Positions 53,689-63,090 are shown, numbered from the stretch's first letter. The stretch is DNA of 64,000 bases from Sphingobacterium gobiense (GCF_002980575.1 NZ_PVBS01000002.1:1178001-1242000), one strand, 5' to 3'. Notes: generated from the sequence alone by a model not told the origin. Program-made: numbers and translations.

Positions 53689-54510
53689 CTATACGGCTAC
53701 TGGTGCTTTGATATGAGGATGAAACGCGTAATTTTGCAGTTCAAAATCTTCAAACTTAAAATCGAAAATATTTTTTACATCCGGATTTATTTTCATGGTA
53801 GGCAGCGGCTTCGGTTCCCGGCTTAGCTGCAACTCCGTTTGTTCGAAATGATTACTGTATATATGGGCGTCTCCTAATGTGTGGACGAAATCACCAACTT
53901 CCATGTCACATACTTGGGCAACCATCATGGTCAATAAAGCGTATGATGCAATATTGAAAGGTACACCCAAGAAGATATCTGCACTTCGTTGGTAAAGTTG
54001 ACACGAAAGCTGTGGCTTCAGTATGCCTTTTTCAGGTTGAGCTGGTGCAACATAGAATTGGAAAAAAGCATGGCAGGGTGGCAACGCCATGTTTCCTATT
54101 TCTGCAACATTCCACGCAGACACGATAATCCGACGAGAGTCAGGTGATTTTTTTAGTTGTTCGATGACCTGTGTTATCTGGTCGATATGGCGACCATCCG
54201 GTGTTGGCCAAGAGCGCCATTGCGAACCATAGACAGGTCCTAAATTGCCATTTTCATCTGCCCATTCATCCCAAATACTTACTCCGTTCTCTTTTAAATA
54301 TTTGATATTTGTATCGCCTTGTAAGAACCAGATCAATTCGTGTATGATAGAGCGAAGATGCAATTTTTTTGTGGTGACCAGCGGAAATCCATCTTTTAGA
54401 TTGAATCGCATCTGGTAACCAAATACACTGCGTGTTCCCGTACCCGTACGATCCGTTTTATCGACCCCATTTTCATAAACATGCTTCAGTAAATCCAGAT
54501 ATTGTTTCAT
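53689..54510 (-). CDS. thyA: Thymidylate synthase
   Basis: Converts dUMP to dTMP with methylene-tetrahydrofolate. From the ATG at 54510 it has 273 residues. Seen motifs: [15 protein letters not shown] at the start, [17 protein letters not shown], the nucleophile in [13 protein letters not shown], and [19 protein letters not shown]. The frame continues 28 codons upstream into the repeat element, but these have no family match. Folate released as dihydrofolate is recycled by the downstream folA product. Confidence 0.96.
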   Translation of the reverse strand: MKQYLDLLKHVYENGVDKTDRTGTGTRSVFGYQMRFNLKDGFPLVTTKKLHLRSIIHELIWFLQGDTNIKYLKENGVSIWDEWADENGNLGPVYGSQWRSWPTPDGRHIDQITQVIEQLKKSPDSRRIIVSAWNVAEIGNMALPPCHAFFQFYVAPAQPEKGILKPQLSCQLYQRSADIFLGVPFNIASYALLTMMVAQVCDMEVGDFVHTLGDAHIYSNHFEQTELQLSREPKPLPTMKINPDVKNIFDFKFEDFELQNYAFHPHIKAPVAV

Positions 54511-54534
54511 ATGACCACGAAGATAGGTGTTTTT

Positions 54535-54850
54535 CTTCATTTTTTTCTTGATAAAAAAACGAAGCAAAAAAATCAAGACTGAGCACGTTTCCACTATCTT
54601 TACTTGTCTATTCCGAAACAGAATGGAACTCGCTGGACTCAGACAACATTCTGTTTTAACGGAATAGTCTGCGCAAAGATGACCGTGGAAAAGCGCAAGG
54701 TCGCTTTAGGCTACGCCATTGCACCATCCCTCTTTAACACAAAAAGTCGCATCCAAATGTTTTACAACTGCACAAACTTACTTCAGCACTATCCCATATG
54801 TAAAACATTTGAAGGGACGCTTTTTTGGTTCTTTTTTCTAAAAAAAGAAC
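54535..54850 (-). repeat. Composite hairpin-bounded intergenic element, copy 2
   Basis: This 316-bp non-coding element fills most of the 372-bp gap between thyA and mtaB. It is inverted relative to copy 1 (17353-17705). Terminal hairpins are at 54535-54564 (CTTC...GAAG arms around seven-base T and A runs and loop CTTGAT) and 54828-54850 (GTTCTTTTTT/AAAAAAGAAC). The inverted repeat CAAATGTTTTACA/TGTAAAACATTTG is at 54754-54766 and 54799-54811. The REP-like hairpin AAACAGAATG/CATTCTGTTT is at 54616-54656 inside CTATTCC/GGAATAG. Like copy 1 with priA, its hairpin-bearing right end points at the start codon of the adjacent gene (thyA). Confidence 0.85.
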
Positions 54851-54864
54851 AATATATTTTTTAG

Positions 54865-54872
54865 TAACTTTG
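54865..54872 (+). promoter_or_regulatory. -7 promoter box of mtaB
   Basis: TAACTTTG fits TAnnTTTG and lies 10 nt before the ATG at 54883, just outside the composite element; the -33 zone falls inside its terminal hairpin. Confidence 0.55.
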
Positions 54873-54882
54873 CAAAATTGTC

Positions 54883-56205
54883 ATGAACAAAAAAGTAGCT
54901 TTTTATACGTTAGGATGTAAACTGAATTATTCAGAAACATCGTCTATCGGCCGGATTTTCAAAGAAGCAGGCTATGAAACCACTCCGTTTAATAGCCAGG
55001 CAGATGTCTATGTTATCAATACCTGTTCGGTAACCGATCATGCGGATAAAAAGTGTCGTAAGGTCGTGAAAGAAGCCTTGAAGCATTCTCCAAATGCCTA
55101 TATAACGATTGTAGGATGCTATGCTCAGTTGAAACCGCGAGAGATAGCTGAAATCCCTGGCGTGGATATGGTATTGGGAGCTGCGGAAAAGTTTAATATT
55201 ATCGAACATATTAACGACCTAACAAAGCAAGAAAAAGCTGTTGTGCATAATGCTCCCATAGACGAGACGCATCAGTTTGTTTCTGCTTATTCCATAGGCG
55301 ATCGCACGCGAACCTTTCTGAAAGTACAAGATGGCTGTGACTACTCCTGTACATTCTGTACGATTCCGCTGGCACGTGGAGCGAGTCGTTCGGGTAAGAT
55401 TGAAGATATTGTGCAACAAGCCGAAGATATTGCAGCTTCGGGCGTCAAAGAAATTGTGCTGACGGGTGTTAATATTGGCGACTATGGCATACGTGACGGG
55501 AAGCGACAGGATCGTTTCTTAGATTTAGTGAAAGCCTTGGATAAGGTCGCCGGCATAGACCGTATACGTATTTCGTCTATTGAACCGAACCTGTTAGCGA
55601 ATGAAATCATAGAATTTGTAGCACAATCTAAAAGATTTGTACCTCATTTCCATATGCCGCTACAATCGGGTAGTAATAAAGTATTGGGAAAAATGCGTCG
55701 ACGCTATAAACGTGAGCTTTATGCGGAGCGGGTCGCGAAGATCAAATCGTTGATGCCAGACTGTTGTATAGGTGTCGATGTTATTGTGGGATTCCCAGGC
55801 GAGACACGGGAGGATTTTCTAGATACCTATAATTTCTTGAACGAGATGGACATCTCTTATTTGCATGTCTTTACCTATTCAGAAAGAGAAAATACAATTG
55901 CCGCACAAATGGAAGGTGCTGTTCCCGGAGCGCAGCGAAGTGACAGAAGCAAAATGTTACATATCCTCTCAGAGAAAAAGCGACGGGCGTTTTATGAAAA
56001 ACAGCTAGGTAAAATTGGAGAAGTACTATTCGAGAGTGATGTTAAAGATGGTTATATGCACGGCTTCTCTAAAAACTATGTGAAAGTACGCTCGTTATAT
56101 GACCCGCTATTGGTCAACGAAATTGTGTCGGTCAAATTCACGGCTATCACGGATCAATGCGAAGTGGAGATAGAAGAGCTGCCTGAGCTATTAATGCATT
56201 CATAA
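54883..56205 (+). CDS. mtaB: tRNA (t6A37) methylthiotransferase MtaB
   Basis: Radical-SAM enzyme that converts t6A37 to ms2t6A37 in tRNA. In the 440-residue protein, the N-terminal UPF0004 domain has cluster ligands C12, C48 and C79. The radical-SAM motif is C152-x3-C156-x2-C159 (GCDYSCTFCTIPLARG). A C-terminal TRAM-like region follows. The order of motifs and FYTLGCKLNYSET at the start match MtaB rather than MiaB or RimO. TsaB, which helps make the substrate modification, is also in the window. Confidence 0.94.
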   Translation: MNKKVAFYTLGCKLNYSETSSIGRIFKEAGYETTPFNSQADVYVINTCSVTDHADKKCRKVVKEALKHSPNAYITIVGCYAQLKPREIAEIPGVDMVLGAAEKFNIIEHINDLTKQEKAVVHNAPIDETHQFVSAYSIGDRTRTFLKVQDGCDYSCTFCTIPLARGASRSGKIEDIVQQAEDIAASGVKEIVLTGVNIGDYGIRDGKRQDRFLDLVKALDKVAGIDRIRISSIEPNLLANEIIEFVAQSKRFVPHFHMPLQSGSNKVLGKMRRRYKRELYAERVAKIKSLMPDCCIGVDVIVGFPGETREDFLDTYNFLNEMDISYLHVFTYSERENTIAAQMEGAVPGAQRSDRSKMLHILSEKKRRAFYEKQLGKIGEVLFESDVKDGYMHGFSKNYVKVRSLYDPLLVNEIVSVKFTAITDQCEVEIEELPELLMHS

Positions 56206-56211
56206 GATTGC

Positions 56212-57105
56212 TTAGCGCTTGCGGACATTAAGCATAATAACCACCACCAATATACCGGCTACGCCTATAAATTGCCCTATCGACACGTGTTCCTTTAATA
56301 CGACGTAGGACATACATACCGCGACAGGTAATTCAATGTAACTCAGGATATTTCCGAGCGATACACCTGTTTTTGGGATTCCGTATGAGAATAAGAGCGG
56401 GGGGAGGACTGTCCCGAAAAAGGAAAGCAACAATCCATAACGCCACAAGGAAGAAAAAACCGATGTGGTAAAAAGGGTAAATGGTTGCAACAGAATAAAT
56501 ACTAAGAGAAAAGCCCCGACAATCATGTAGGCGCTTTTTTGAAGGGGTGAGTGGTCATTGCCAACACGCCCACTGACGATAATAAATAGGGCATAGGCAG
56601 TAGCTGCGAGCAGCCCGTAGCCAATACCTACAGCACTAATCGATTTGAAGTCATGCTCTAATAAACCGGTCGCAAGAATGGTGCTTCCTAAGATGGCAGC
56701 GATACCTATGGCATGTCGTCGCGTGAGTCGTGTTTTAAAGAAAATAAATTCGATCAGTTGGCCAATCCAAATATATTGCATCAAAAGAATAATGGCTAAG
56801 GAGGCTGGAACAAGCTGTACGCTTTTATAGTATAAAATACTGACTGCGCCGGTAGATAACCCACTGACGATGATGTGCCATTTGGGCGAACCAGCAGGGT
56901 ATCTTGAAAAATAGCCTTTTTTCGCGATAGATATTATGGCGATGAGCCCCCATAAGAGCGACATACCGAAAAGCGCTTGAATCCCTGTTACCTCTCCCAA
57001 CGTAAAGCCTTGGGCGTAGGCTTTTTTAACAAAGGTCGATAATATGCCGAAACTGGCAGCACCTAAAACAACCGCAATAATACCTTTTATTCGTTCCCTG
57101 TCCAT
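56212..57105 (-). CDS. EamA/DMT family transporter
   Basis: A 297-residue polytopic membrane protein with about ten membrane helices arranged as two EamA repeats: AAVLGAASFGILSTF... in the first half and GYGLLAATAYALFII... in the second. The gene is 6 nt from the convergent mtaB. The substrate is unknown; relatives export metabolites or amino acids. ATG 57105 is preferred to a TTG at 57117. It is divergent from the NlpC/P60 lipoprotein gene with only 83 bp between starts. Confidence 0.9.
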   Translation of the reverse strand: MDRERIKGIIAVVLGAASFGILSTFVKKAYAQGFTLGEVTGIQALFGMSLLWGLIAIISIAKKGYFSRYPAGSPKWHIIVSGLSTGAVSILYYKSVQLVPASLAIILLMQYIWIGQLIEFIFFKTRLTRRHAIGIAAILGSTILATGLLEHDFKSISAVGIGYGLLAATAYALFIIVSGRVGNDHSPLQKSAYMIVGAFLLVFILLQPFTLFTTSVFSSLWRYGLLLSFFGTVLPPLLFSYGIPKTGVSLGNILSYIELPVAVCMSYVVLKEHVSIGQFIGVAGILVVVIMLNVRKR

Positions 57106-57153
57106 TCTGGCGAGCAAGATACAAAATCAGGGCAATTCCAGCACATAGCAATA

Positions 57154-57184
57154 TTGCTAAAATAATGATTGATGCTTACTTTTG
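57154..57184 (+). promoter_or_regulatory. Promoter of the NlpC/P60 gene
   Basis: TTG (57154-57156) and TACTTTTG (57177-57184) are 20 bp apart, an excellent match. Only TTGC separates the -7 box from the ATG at 57189, so the mRNA is predicted to be leaderless. An in-frame ATG at 57165 lies upstream of the -7 box and is therefore rejected. Confidence 0.7.
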
Positions 57185-57188
57185 TTGC

Positions 57189-57791
57189 ATGCAGTACCGA
57201 TCATATAAGTACCTCGCGCTGATATCGTGGGTTATGGCAGTTTTGATATTGGCATCTTGTGGATCCAGAAGAAAGACACGCTACGGAAGCCATCCTCGTC
57301 ACGGAACCTCCAGTACCAGTAGAACTATTCCTACAGATGCGAGTGACGCCCGAAATAAGTCGTTATCTGGTTCTGGAATAGATAATTATGCTGCGATACT
57401 CGGTGTTTCTGCCCGAGAGTTGAATAACAAATCGCTTTATGCTTTCATTGATAAATGGCTAGGGAGTCCACATCGCCTCGGCGGCGCGCAACCATCTGGA
57501 ATAGACTGTTCTGGTTTTGTCGGAATTTTGTACCGCGAAGTGTATGGTAAAGACTTACCTCGTACTTCACGAGATATGGGCGATCAAGTGAAAAGGAAAT
57601 ACGAAAAACAGTTACGAGAAGGTGATTTGGTATTCTTTTCCTTCGGAGGAAGGAACATAGACCACGTCGGCGTATATCTGCATAATAATAAATTCGTGCA
57701 CGTGTCAACGAGAAGAGGGGTCATTATTTCCGATATTAAAGACAGTTGGTACTACAAATACTTTGTACGCGCCGGTACGCCGAAAATCTAA
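57189..57791 (+). CDS. NlpC/P60 family lipoprotein (cell wall endopeptidase)
   Basis: Predicted envelope peptidoglycan endopeptidase. The 200-residue protein has a lipoprotein signal ending LILASC with C24, then a basic and Ser/Thr-rich linker (about residues 25-65). The NlpC/P60 domain has its catalytic cysteine in SGIDCSGFVGILYRE (C107), histidine H159 in NIDHVGVYL and a second polar residue near H171. The size and layout resemble Spr/MepS-type D,D- or D,L-endopeptidases. It is a single gene with its own promoter. Confidence 0.9.
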   Translation: MQYRSYKYLALISWVMAVLILASCGSRRKTRYGSHPRHGTSSTSRTIPTDASDARNKSLSGSGIDNYAAILGVSARELNNKSLYAFIDKWLGSPHRLGGAQPSGIDCSGFVGILYREVYGKDLPRTSRDMGDQVKRKYEKQLREGDLVFFSFGGRNIDHVGVYLHNNKFVHVSTRRGVIISDIKDSWYYKYFVRAGTPKI

Positions 57792-57880
57792 CATTTAAAT
57801 TACAAAATCAGTCTAATAAGACAGGCCTGTTCATATTAAGTTCCATGGTAATGTGTATTTTTGCGACAAATTGATTTGTC

Positions 57881-58381
57881 ATGAGTAAAAGAGCGAAGAC
57901 CATCTTTTTGGGACTATGTATCATCGGTTCGTTTTTTATCTATTGTGTTTATTATTATTCCAATATGATAAAGAATGCACCATTCCGGTATTCAGACTTT
58001 GAATACGTTGCTATCCAGTATGGTTCACGGGATTCGATGCTGAATAGCTACAATTCAGCAACGCAAGATTACCAATACCTTAATCGCGAAAATGAAATCG
58101 TCAAAAAGAAATTGAAGCTGACGAGTGATGATTTACTTTTTCTACACCGAAAAGCAATGGAAATGGGGTTTTGGAATGTGGAAGACGATATGACAACACC
58201 AAGAACGGATTCCATTAAAGAACGTGTTGTACCGCGTTACATCCTTGAGTTTAAGTATAAGGAAAAAGGAAAAACGGTTACAATGGACGCGGATTATCCC
58301 GGAAATCAGAAAATGATGGATGCTGCTAAAACGACAATAGAGACAGTTTTGGAGCGGATAAATATCGCGAATGCGCGTTAA
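57881..58381 (+). CDS. Hypothetical single-pass membrane protein
   Basis: A 166-residue protein with an N-terminal membrane helix (about residues 8-26, FLGLCIIGSFFIYCVYYYS) and a soluble remainder that probably faces the periplasm. No lipobox and no domain was recognised. Notable parts are LKLTSDDLLFLHRKAMEMGFWNVEDD, PRYILEFKYKEKGKTVTMDADYPGN and a terminal helix, suggesting a small alpha/beta domain. It is monocistronic and is followed by a 205-bp gap that holds a terminator and a CATTAAT/ATTAATG inverted repeat. No function is proposed. Confidence 0.8.
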   Translation: MSKRAKTIFLGLCIIGSFFIYCVYYYSNMIKNAPFRYSDFEYVAIQYGSRDSMLNSYNSATQDYQYLNRENEIVKKKLKLTSDDLLFLHRKAMEMGFWNVEDDMTTPRTDSIKERVVPRYILEFKYKEKGKTVTMDADYPGNQKMMDAAKTTIETVLERINIANAR

Positions 58382-58533
58382 AAATATAATATTTCTTTTA
58401 ACATAATGCTAATCATTACTTCATATGAATACTAGACCTTTGTGATGAGTAATTTTTGTTCGTCATTAATGTTTAATTAATGGTTAGTTAGTGTTTATGT
58501 TAAGGCTTGTTGTGAAATATGCCAAAAAGCAAG

Positions 58534-58563
58534 AGGTTGTCCAATTGAAAGGGCAACCTTTTT
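58534..58563 (+). terminator. Rho-independent terminator
   Basis: AGGTTGTCC/GGGCAACCT pair over 9 bp with one G-U wobble and an 8-nt loop, followed by TTTTT. It sits between the hypothetical gene and the convergent MscS gene. Confidence 0.75.
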
Positions 58564-58586
58564 ACTTTTCATATATGTGATAATTG

Positions 58587-59921
58587 CTACTTCGCTGCTG
58601 CCTTTTTGTTTGCTGCTATAAAATCTCCTTCTGAAATTAGATAGCGTAAATCATCGGATGCCGGAAGCTCAAATACTTCAAGGTGAAAGTATTTTATCGC
58701 GGCGAATAAATGATCAAATAAATCGGACATCGTATTTTCGAAGAATGCCCATTCGGTACCATTCGTAAACATATATAGTTCGAGCGGCAAACCATGCTCG
58801 TTTGGTGCCAGCTGACGTACCATAAATGTTAACCCTTTATGAATATCTGGGTTATGTCTCGCATAGGCGCTGATATACGCTCGAAATAGCCCCACATTCG
58901 TCATTCGTCTACCATTTACCAACATCGAGTCATCCGCGCCAGTGCGTTGATTGTAGGCCCGGATCTCTTCTTCTCGCGTTGCAATATAAGGTGCTAGCAG
59001 TTGGATCTTTTTTAGTACTGCAATTTCATCATCGGTAAGATATCGGATAGAGGAAATCTTAATGTGTATAGCGCGTTTAATACGTCGACCTCCCGAATCC
59101 TGCATGCCACGGTAATTTTTAAAGGCATCACTGAGAAGTGTATAGGTCGGCACCGAAATAACTGTCTTGTCAAAATTCTGTACCTTGACCTTGTTCAGGT
59201 TAATTTCCAATACATCACCATCTACTCCGTATTTAGGCATTTCAATCCAATCTCCCACACGTACCGAATCATTAGCCGATACCTGTATACTGGCTACAAA
59301 GCCGAGAATGGTGTCCTTAAACACCAGCATCAAAATTGCGGAGGCCGCCCCGAGCGAAACGAGAAATTGCCACGGTGAATTGCCGGTCAAAACAGAAAAT
59401 ATAAGCGTGCCGATAACAAAAATGAAAAATATCTGTGTAACCTGTAAGTAGCTATCCAGCGGTTTATCCACAAATGCCTTTGACAAACGCAGGATATCCC
59501 GTCCGGTTTTTAACAGGCTATTGATGAGCATATAGAAAGAAAGTATGACCAGGATACTGAGGAATTTGTTAAGACCGGCCGTGAAATTGGGAAACCCTAT
59601 AAAAATAAAAGGGATCATCTGTTGGGCGACAATAATCAAAATAAGATGACTGAGGTGATTCAGCGATTTGTTCCGAATTAAAAGGTCGTCCCATTTCGTT
59701 TTAGTATTCGTGATAATTTTGGTGAGGATAGTATTAAAGATAGCACTGATGACCATATCTAGGATATAGAGTATCAAGAAAGCGACAATAAGCAGACCAG
59801 CGGACGTAACGATATGTGCCAACCGATCCGATAATCCGGTTTGCTCGATGAGGTTTAACGTCCAATCATATAGTGCACCAGTTTGTTTTGAAGTTATATC
59901 AAGCATGTCTACGTTGTTCAT
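58587..59921 (-). CDS. MscS family mechanosensitive ion channel
   Basis: A 444-residue small-conductance-type channel. It has about five membrane segments (two near residues 38-65, then about 85-110, 118-140 and 165-200) and the MscS pore helix and beta domain. The beta domain shows FVASIQVSANDSVRVGDWIEMP and VISVPTYTLLSDAFKNYRG. The C-terminal cytoplasmic part (about 290-444) is longer than in E. coli MscS and resembles the YbdG-type subgroup. It is a single gene. Confidence 0.9.
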   Translation of the reverse strand: MNNVDMLDITSKQTGALYDWTLNLIEQTGLSDRLAHIVTSAGLLIVAFLILYILDMVISAIFNTILTKIITNTKTKWDDLLIRNKSLNHLSHLILIIVAQQMIPFIFIGFPNFTAGLNKFLSILVILSFYMLINSLLKTGRDILRLSKAFVDKPLDSYLQVTQIFFIFVIGTLIFSVLTGNSPWQFLVSLGAASAILMLVFKDTILGFVASIQVSANDSVRVGDWIEMPKYGVDGDVLEINLNKVKVQNFDKTVISVPTYTLLSDAFKNYRGMQDSGGRRIKRAIHIKISSIRYLTDDEIAVLKKIQLLAPYIATREEEIRAYNQRTGADDSMLVNGRRMTNVGLFRAYISAYARHNPDIHKGLTFMVRQLAPNEHGLPLELYMFTNGTEWAFFENTMSDLFDHLFAAIKYFHLEVFELPASDDLRYLISEGDFIAANKKAAAK

Positions 59922-59957
59922 ATTCAGCGAACAAATGTACAGAAAAATGCGCGAAAA

Positions 59958-61322
59958 TCAGCTTGTTGAACGCTCGTGTTTATGCTTGAACAAAAAGTTG
60001 AACAAGATAGCGACTATCAATGTATAACCGGCAAAAGCTAGCCATATATGACGCCAATCCTTCAGTAACACATTTTCACTTAGCAGGCCGTTAGGTAGTA
60101 TTGATATCCTGCGTGACGATATAAATTCGAGTAAAGTTTTATTGGAAGTTTCTGTTTGGAGGTAAGCTGCCAATGCTTCCAATGATGAAAATTGTAGTGT
60201 AAAGTATTGGTCTATCATCCAGCCAGAGATTAAGCTGCCTAATATCGCTCCAAAACCATTCGTCATCATCATAAAGAGACCTTGTGCAGCGCTACGGATA
60301 TGCGCCATTGTAGACTTTTCCACAAATAAAGATCCCGAAATGTTGAAAAAATCAAATGCCATTCCATACACGATACAAGAGAGGATAATCATCCATAAGC
60401 CCGCTTGAGGATCACCGAATGCAAATAATCCAAATCGAGCTACCCACGCCCACATGGCGATGAGCATCACCGTTTTGATGCCAAATCGTTTCAAAAAAAA
60501 GGGAATAGCTAAGATGAAGAGCGTTTCGGAAATTTGTGAAATGGACATGATGAGCGTAGAATACTTAATAGCGAAAGAATCGGCATATTTTGGGAAAAAT
60601 TTGAATTCATCCAAAAATACGTCGCCATAAGCATTCGTTAATTGTAAAGCACCTCCCAAAAACATACAGAAGATGAAAAAAACAGCCATCTTGTAGTTTG
60701 CAAACAGCTTAAACGAATCTAGTCCGAGTATTTTCGCCCACGATTGCTTCTCTTGGGATTGATGGTATTTAGGTGGACACTTAGGGAGCGTCAAAGCGTA
60801 GAGGCCTAATCCCATTGCAGCAATTCCAGCGATGTAAAACTGATACGCTGTCGCTTTGTTACCCGTTAGATTCACCGCCCACATCGCAGCTATAAAACCT
60901 ATTGTGCCCCATACCCGTATAGGTGGGAAAACCTTGACCACGTCATACCCGCTTGCCACAAGTGTAGTATAAGAAATGGAATTTGATAGTGCGAGTGTGG
61001 GCATATAGAAGCACATGGCCAATAGCATAACATAGAAAAATGTCTGCGGGTTATCGACCTGGGGAAGATAAAAAAGTGTCAATGCATACAGCACGTGTAA
61101 CAAGCTATATAGTTTTTCTGCGTTTATCCACCGGTCGGCTAGGATGCCCATCAGGGTAGGCATAAAGATGGATGCGATACCCATCGTCGAAAAAATAGCG
61201 CCAAATTGGGTGCCATCCCATTCTTTGGTGCCAAACCAATAATTGGCGATAGTAATTAACCAAGCTCCCCAAACAAAAAATTGGAAGAAGCTTACAATGG
61301 TCAACCGAAATTTAATAGGCAT
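59958..61322 (-). CDS. Nucleoside:H+ symporter-type MFS transporter (NupG family)
   Basis: A 454-residue protein with twelve membrane helices. The N-terminus KFRLTIVSFFQFFVWGAWL and GAIFSTMGIASIFMPTLMGILADRW fit the NupG/XapB nucleoside permease family. SFPPIRVWGTIGFIA-type sequence near residue 135 and SLFVEKSTMAHIRSAAQG near 330 are also typical. Probable role: uptake of nucleosides or similar ligands; exact substrate not shown. It follows the bifunctional nuclease gene by 37 nt on the same strand. Confidence 0.9.
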   Translation of the reverse strand: MPIKFRLTIVSFFQFFVWGAWLITIANYWFGTKEWDGTQFGAIFSTMGIASIFMPTLMGILADRWINAEKLYSLLHVLYALTLFYLPQVDNPQTFFYVMLLAMCFYMPTLALSNSISYTTLVASGYDVVKVFPPIRVWGTIGFIAAMWAVNLTGNKATAYQFYIAGIAAMGLGLYALTLPKCPPKYHQSQEKQSWAKILGLDSFKLFANYKMAVFFIFCMFLGGALQLTNAYGDVFLDEFKFFPKYADSFAIKYSTLIMSISQISETLFILAIPFFLKRFGIKTVMLIAMWAWVARFGLFAFGDPQAGLWMIILSCIVYGMAFDFFNISGSLFVEKSTMAHIRSAAQGLFMMMTNGFGAILGSLISGWMIDQYFTLQFSSLEALAAYLQTETSNKTLLEFISSRRISILPNGLLSENVLLKDWRHIWLAFAGYTLIVAILFNFLFKHKHERSTS

Positions 61323-61359
61323 AAAAACGTTTATGTCGTTAGATAGTTACGTAGTTAAA

Positions 61360-61986
61360 TTACCCGTTTTTTCGTCTGTCAATTTCGTCTCGTATTTTTG
61401 CCGCTGTCTCATACTGTTCTGCTTCGATTGCTTTCTTAAGATTCATCTCAAGCTGTTCGTTGCTCATCGTACGATAGGGTGACGTTGGCGCATTTTCTTT
61501 TTCGGTTGATGCAGCACTCGTCATTGTGTTTTCTTTGGGGAGCCCCTCCAAATTCTCTAAAAAAGCGAAATCGTTGCTTTCAATAACAATACCGGCCGCA
61601 TCCATAATAAAATCGTATACATATATGGGTGCACTAAAACGTACCGCTAACGCAACCGCATCGGAAGTCCGAGAGTCGATATCGAAAGTTTTATCACCGT
61701 TAGAGCAGACCAGCTTTGCGAAGAAAATGCCATCTACGAGGTTATATATTAGGACTTCCTGAATATTGATTTGAAAATTGTCAGCAAAAGTTTTGAAGAG
61801 ATCATGCGTTAAGGGGCGGCTCGGCTGCATTTTTTCGATTTCTACGGCAATAGCCTGCGCTTCGAATCCACCAATGATAATAGGCAACCGTCGATTACCC
61901 CCCATCTCCCCTAGAACCAGTGCGTAAGCACCAGATTGTGTTTGACTGTACGACAACCCAACGATATCTAATTTGATTTTCTTCAT
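61360..61986 (-). CDS. Bifunctional nuclease (DUF151) with C-terminal UVR motif
   Basis: A 208-residue protein. The N-terminal BFN/DUF151 domain (about residues 1-135) begins KLDIVGLSYSQTQSGAYALVLGE and has LPIIIGGFEAQAIA and DIDSRTSDAVALAVR, the family hallmarks. The C-terminus (about 172-206) is a UvrB/UvrC-type helical hairpin: NEQLEMNLKKAIEAEQYETA followed by AKIRDEIDRRK. The combination is common in Bacteroidota. The role is uncertain; plant and Thermotoga relatives have nuclease activity. It may be co-transcribed with the nucleoside transporter gene. Confidence 0.9.
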   Translation of the reverse strand: MKKIKLDIVGLSYSQTQSGAYALVLGEMGGNRRLPIIIGGFEAQAIAVEIEKMQPSRPLTHDLFKTFADNFQINIQEVLIYNLVDGIFFAKLVCSNGDKTFDIDSRTSDAVALAVRFSAPIYVYDFIMDAAGIVIESNDFAFLENLEGLPKENTMTSAASTEKENAPTSPYRTMSNEQLEMNLKKAIEAEQYETAAKIRDEIDRRKNG

Positions 61987-62030
61987 TCTTAATGCCTAAA
62001 CTATATACAAATATGTAAATATTCGGGACA

Positions 62031-62073
62031 AAATAAAAATGATCGGGTGTAATCTATTACAACCCGACCATTT
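62031..62073 (-). terminator. Terminator of the etfBA operon
   Basis: On the minus strand AAATGGTCGGGT/ACCCGATCATTT pair over 12 bp with one G-U wobble and are followed by TTTATTTTG. Confidence 0.85.
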
Positions 62074-62094
62074 CACTTTGTTTCAATTGTTTGT

Positions 62095-63069
62095 TTAGTG
62101 ATTCTTATATGCTTTGAAAGCATCGATGAGTTTAGGGACAATATCAAATGCATCCCCCACGATGCCGTAATCGGCAACTTTAAAAAAAGGTGCTTCGGGA
62201 TCATTATTAATCACAACGATAGTTTTAGATGAACTAACACCAGCAAGGTGCTGAATCGCCCCGGATATACCAATAGCAATATATAAGTTTGGACTTACCG
62301 CTAACCCTGTCTGTCCTACATGTTCCTCATGTGGGCGCCAACCCGCGTCGGATACCGGTTTAGAGCAAGCTGTAGCCGCACCCAACACGTCGGCTAATTC
62401 CTCTATCATTCTCCAGTTTTCAGGACCCTTTAAACCCCGGCCAGCAGATACAACAATATTGGCTTCAGGCAATGGTATTTTGTCTGTGGCTTGCACAATA
62501 TCTTTGATTATCGTAGATAAATCAGTCGCTGAAACCGATGGTTGGAAGGTTTCGATTTCGACTGTTGTCTGTGCTTCCGTGGCCTCCATGGTGTTTGGTG
62601 TCAAAGCGATAACTTTGACAGGAGCCGTGAGCTCCTGCGTCGCGATAGCTTTGCCGGAGAATGCAGACTTTTTAATTTCCCAAGTATCACCTTTGATCGT
62701 GGGAAGTGTAATCGCGCCGTCTGCAAGCGCGGCGTCCAATTTAACTGCAACGCGTGGAGCTAGTCCTTTTCCGCTGAAGGAATTAGACAGCACGATGGTT
62801 GTTGCCTGTATATTTTTTGCTACCTCTGCGATAACAGCGGCATACGCTTGGTTGACGAATTGATGCAGTTGTTCGGTATTCACTTCTACCACTTTGCTTA
62901 CCCCATAACGACCGATATGCTGTAAGGATACAGGATCGACCTTTCCGATACTAAGTGCGTGTACGGGCTGACCGGTCAAGTCTCCGATAGCTTTTGCATA
63001 GGAAACCGCCTCGTATCCAGACTTTTTAAATGCTCCCGCTGTGTTTTCGATATATACTAAGATTGCCAT
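62095..63069 (-). CDS. etfA: Electron transfer flavoprotein subunit alpha
   Basis: FAD-binding subunit of the heterodimeric ETF that takes electrons from acyl-CoA dehydrogenases to the quinone pool. The 324-residue protein has an N-terminal nucleotide-like domain (about residues 1-190). The C-terminal FAD domain (about 195-324) carries VSAGRGLKGPENW, KPVSDAGWRPHEEHVGQTG, and YIAIGISGAIQHLAG. The ending VINNDPEAPFFKVADYGIVGD matches EtfA. It follows etfB by 21 nt. No dehydrogenase or ETF:quinone oxidoreductase gene is in the window. Confidence 0.95.
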   Translation of the reverse strand: MAILVYIENTAGAFKKSGYEAVSYAKAIGDLTGQPVHALSIGKVDPVSLQHIGRYGVSKVVEVNTEQLHQFVNQAYAAVIAEVAKNIQATTIVLSNSFSGKGLAPRVAVKLDAALADGAITLPTIKGDTWEIKKSAFSGKAIATQELTAPVKVIALTPNTMEATEAQTTVEIETFQPSVSATDLSTIIKDIVQATDKIPLPEANIVVSAGRGLKGPENWRMIEELADVLGAATACSKPVSDAGWRPHEEHVGQTGLAVSPNLYIAIGISGAIQHLAGVSSSKTIVVINNDPEAPFFKVADYGIVGDAFDIVPKLIDAFKAYKNH

Positions 63070-63090
63070 AATAAGCGCTTTAATGAAGGT

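Noticed and set aside
54511..54594. Upstream in-frame extension of thyA
   Set aside because: The 28 extra codons come from the repeat element and do not match thymidylate synthases.
54604..54864. 86-codon ORF between thyA and mtaB
   Set aside because: It lies inside the composite repeat element and the corresponding frame is not kept in copy 1.
57165..57188. Upstream ATG of the NlpC/P60 gene
   Set aside because: It precedes the -7 box of a very good promoter, and the later ATG gives a standard lipoprotein signal.
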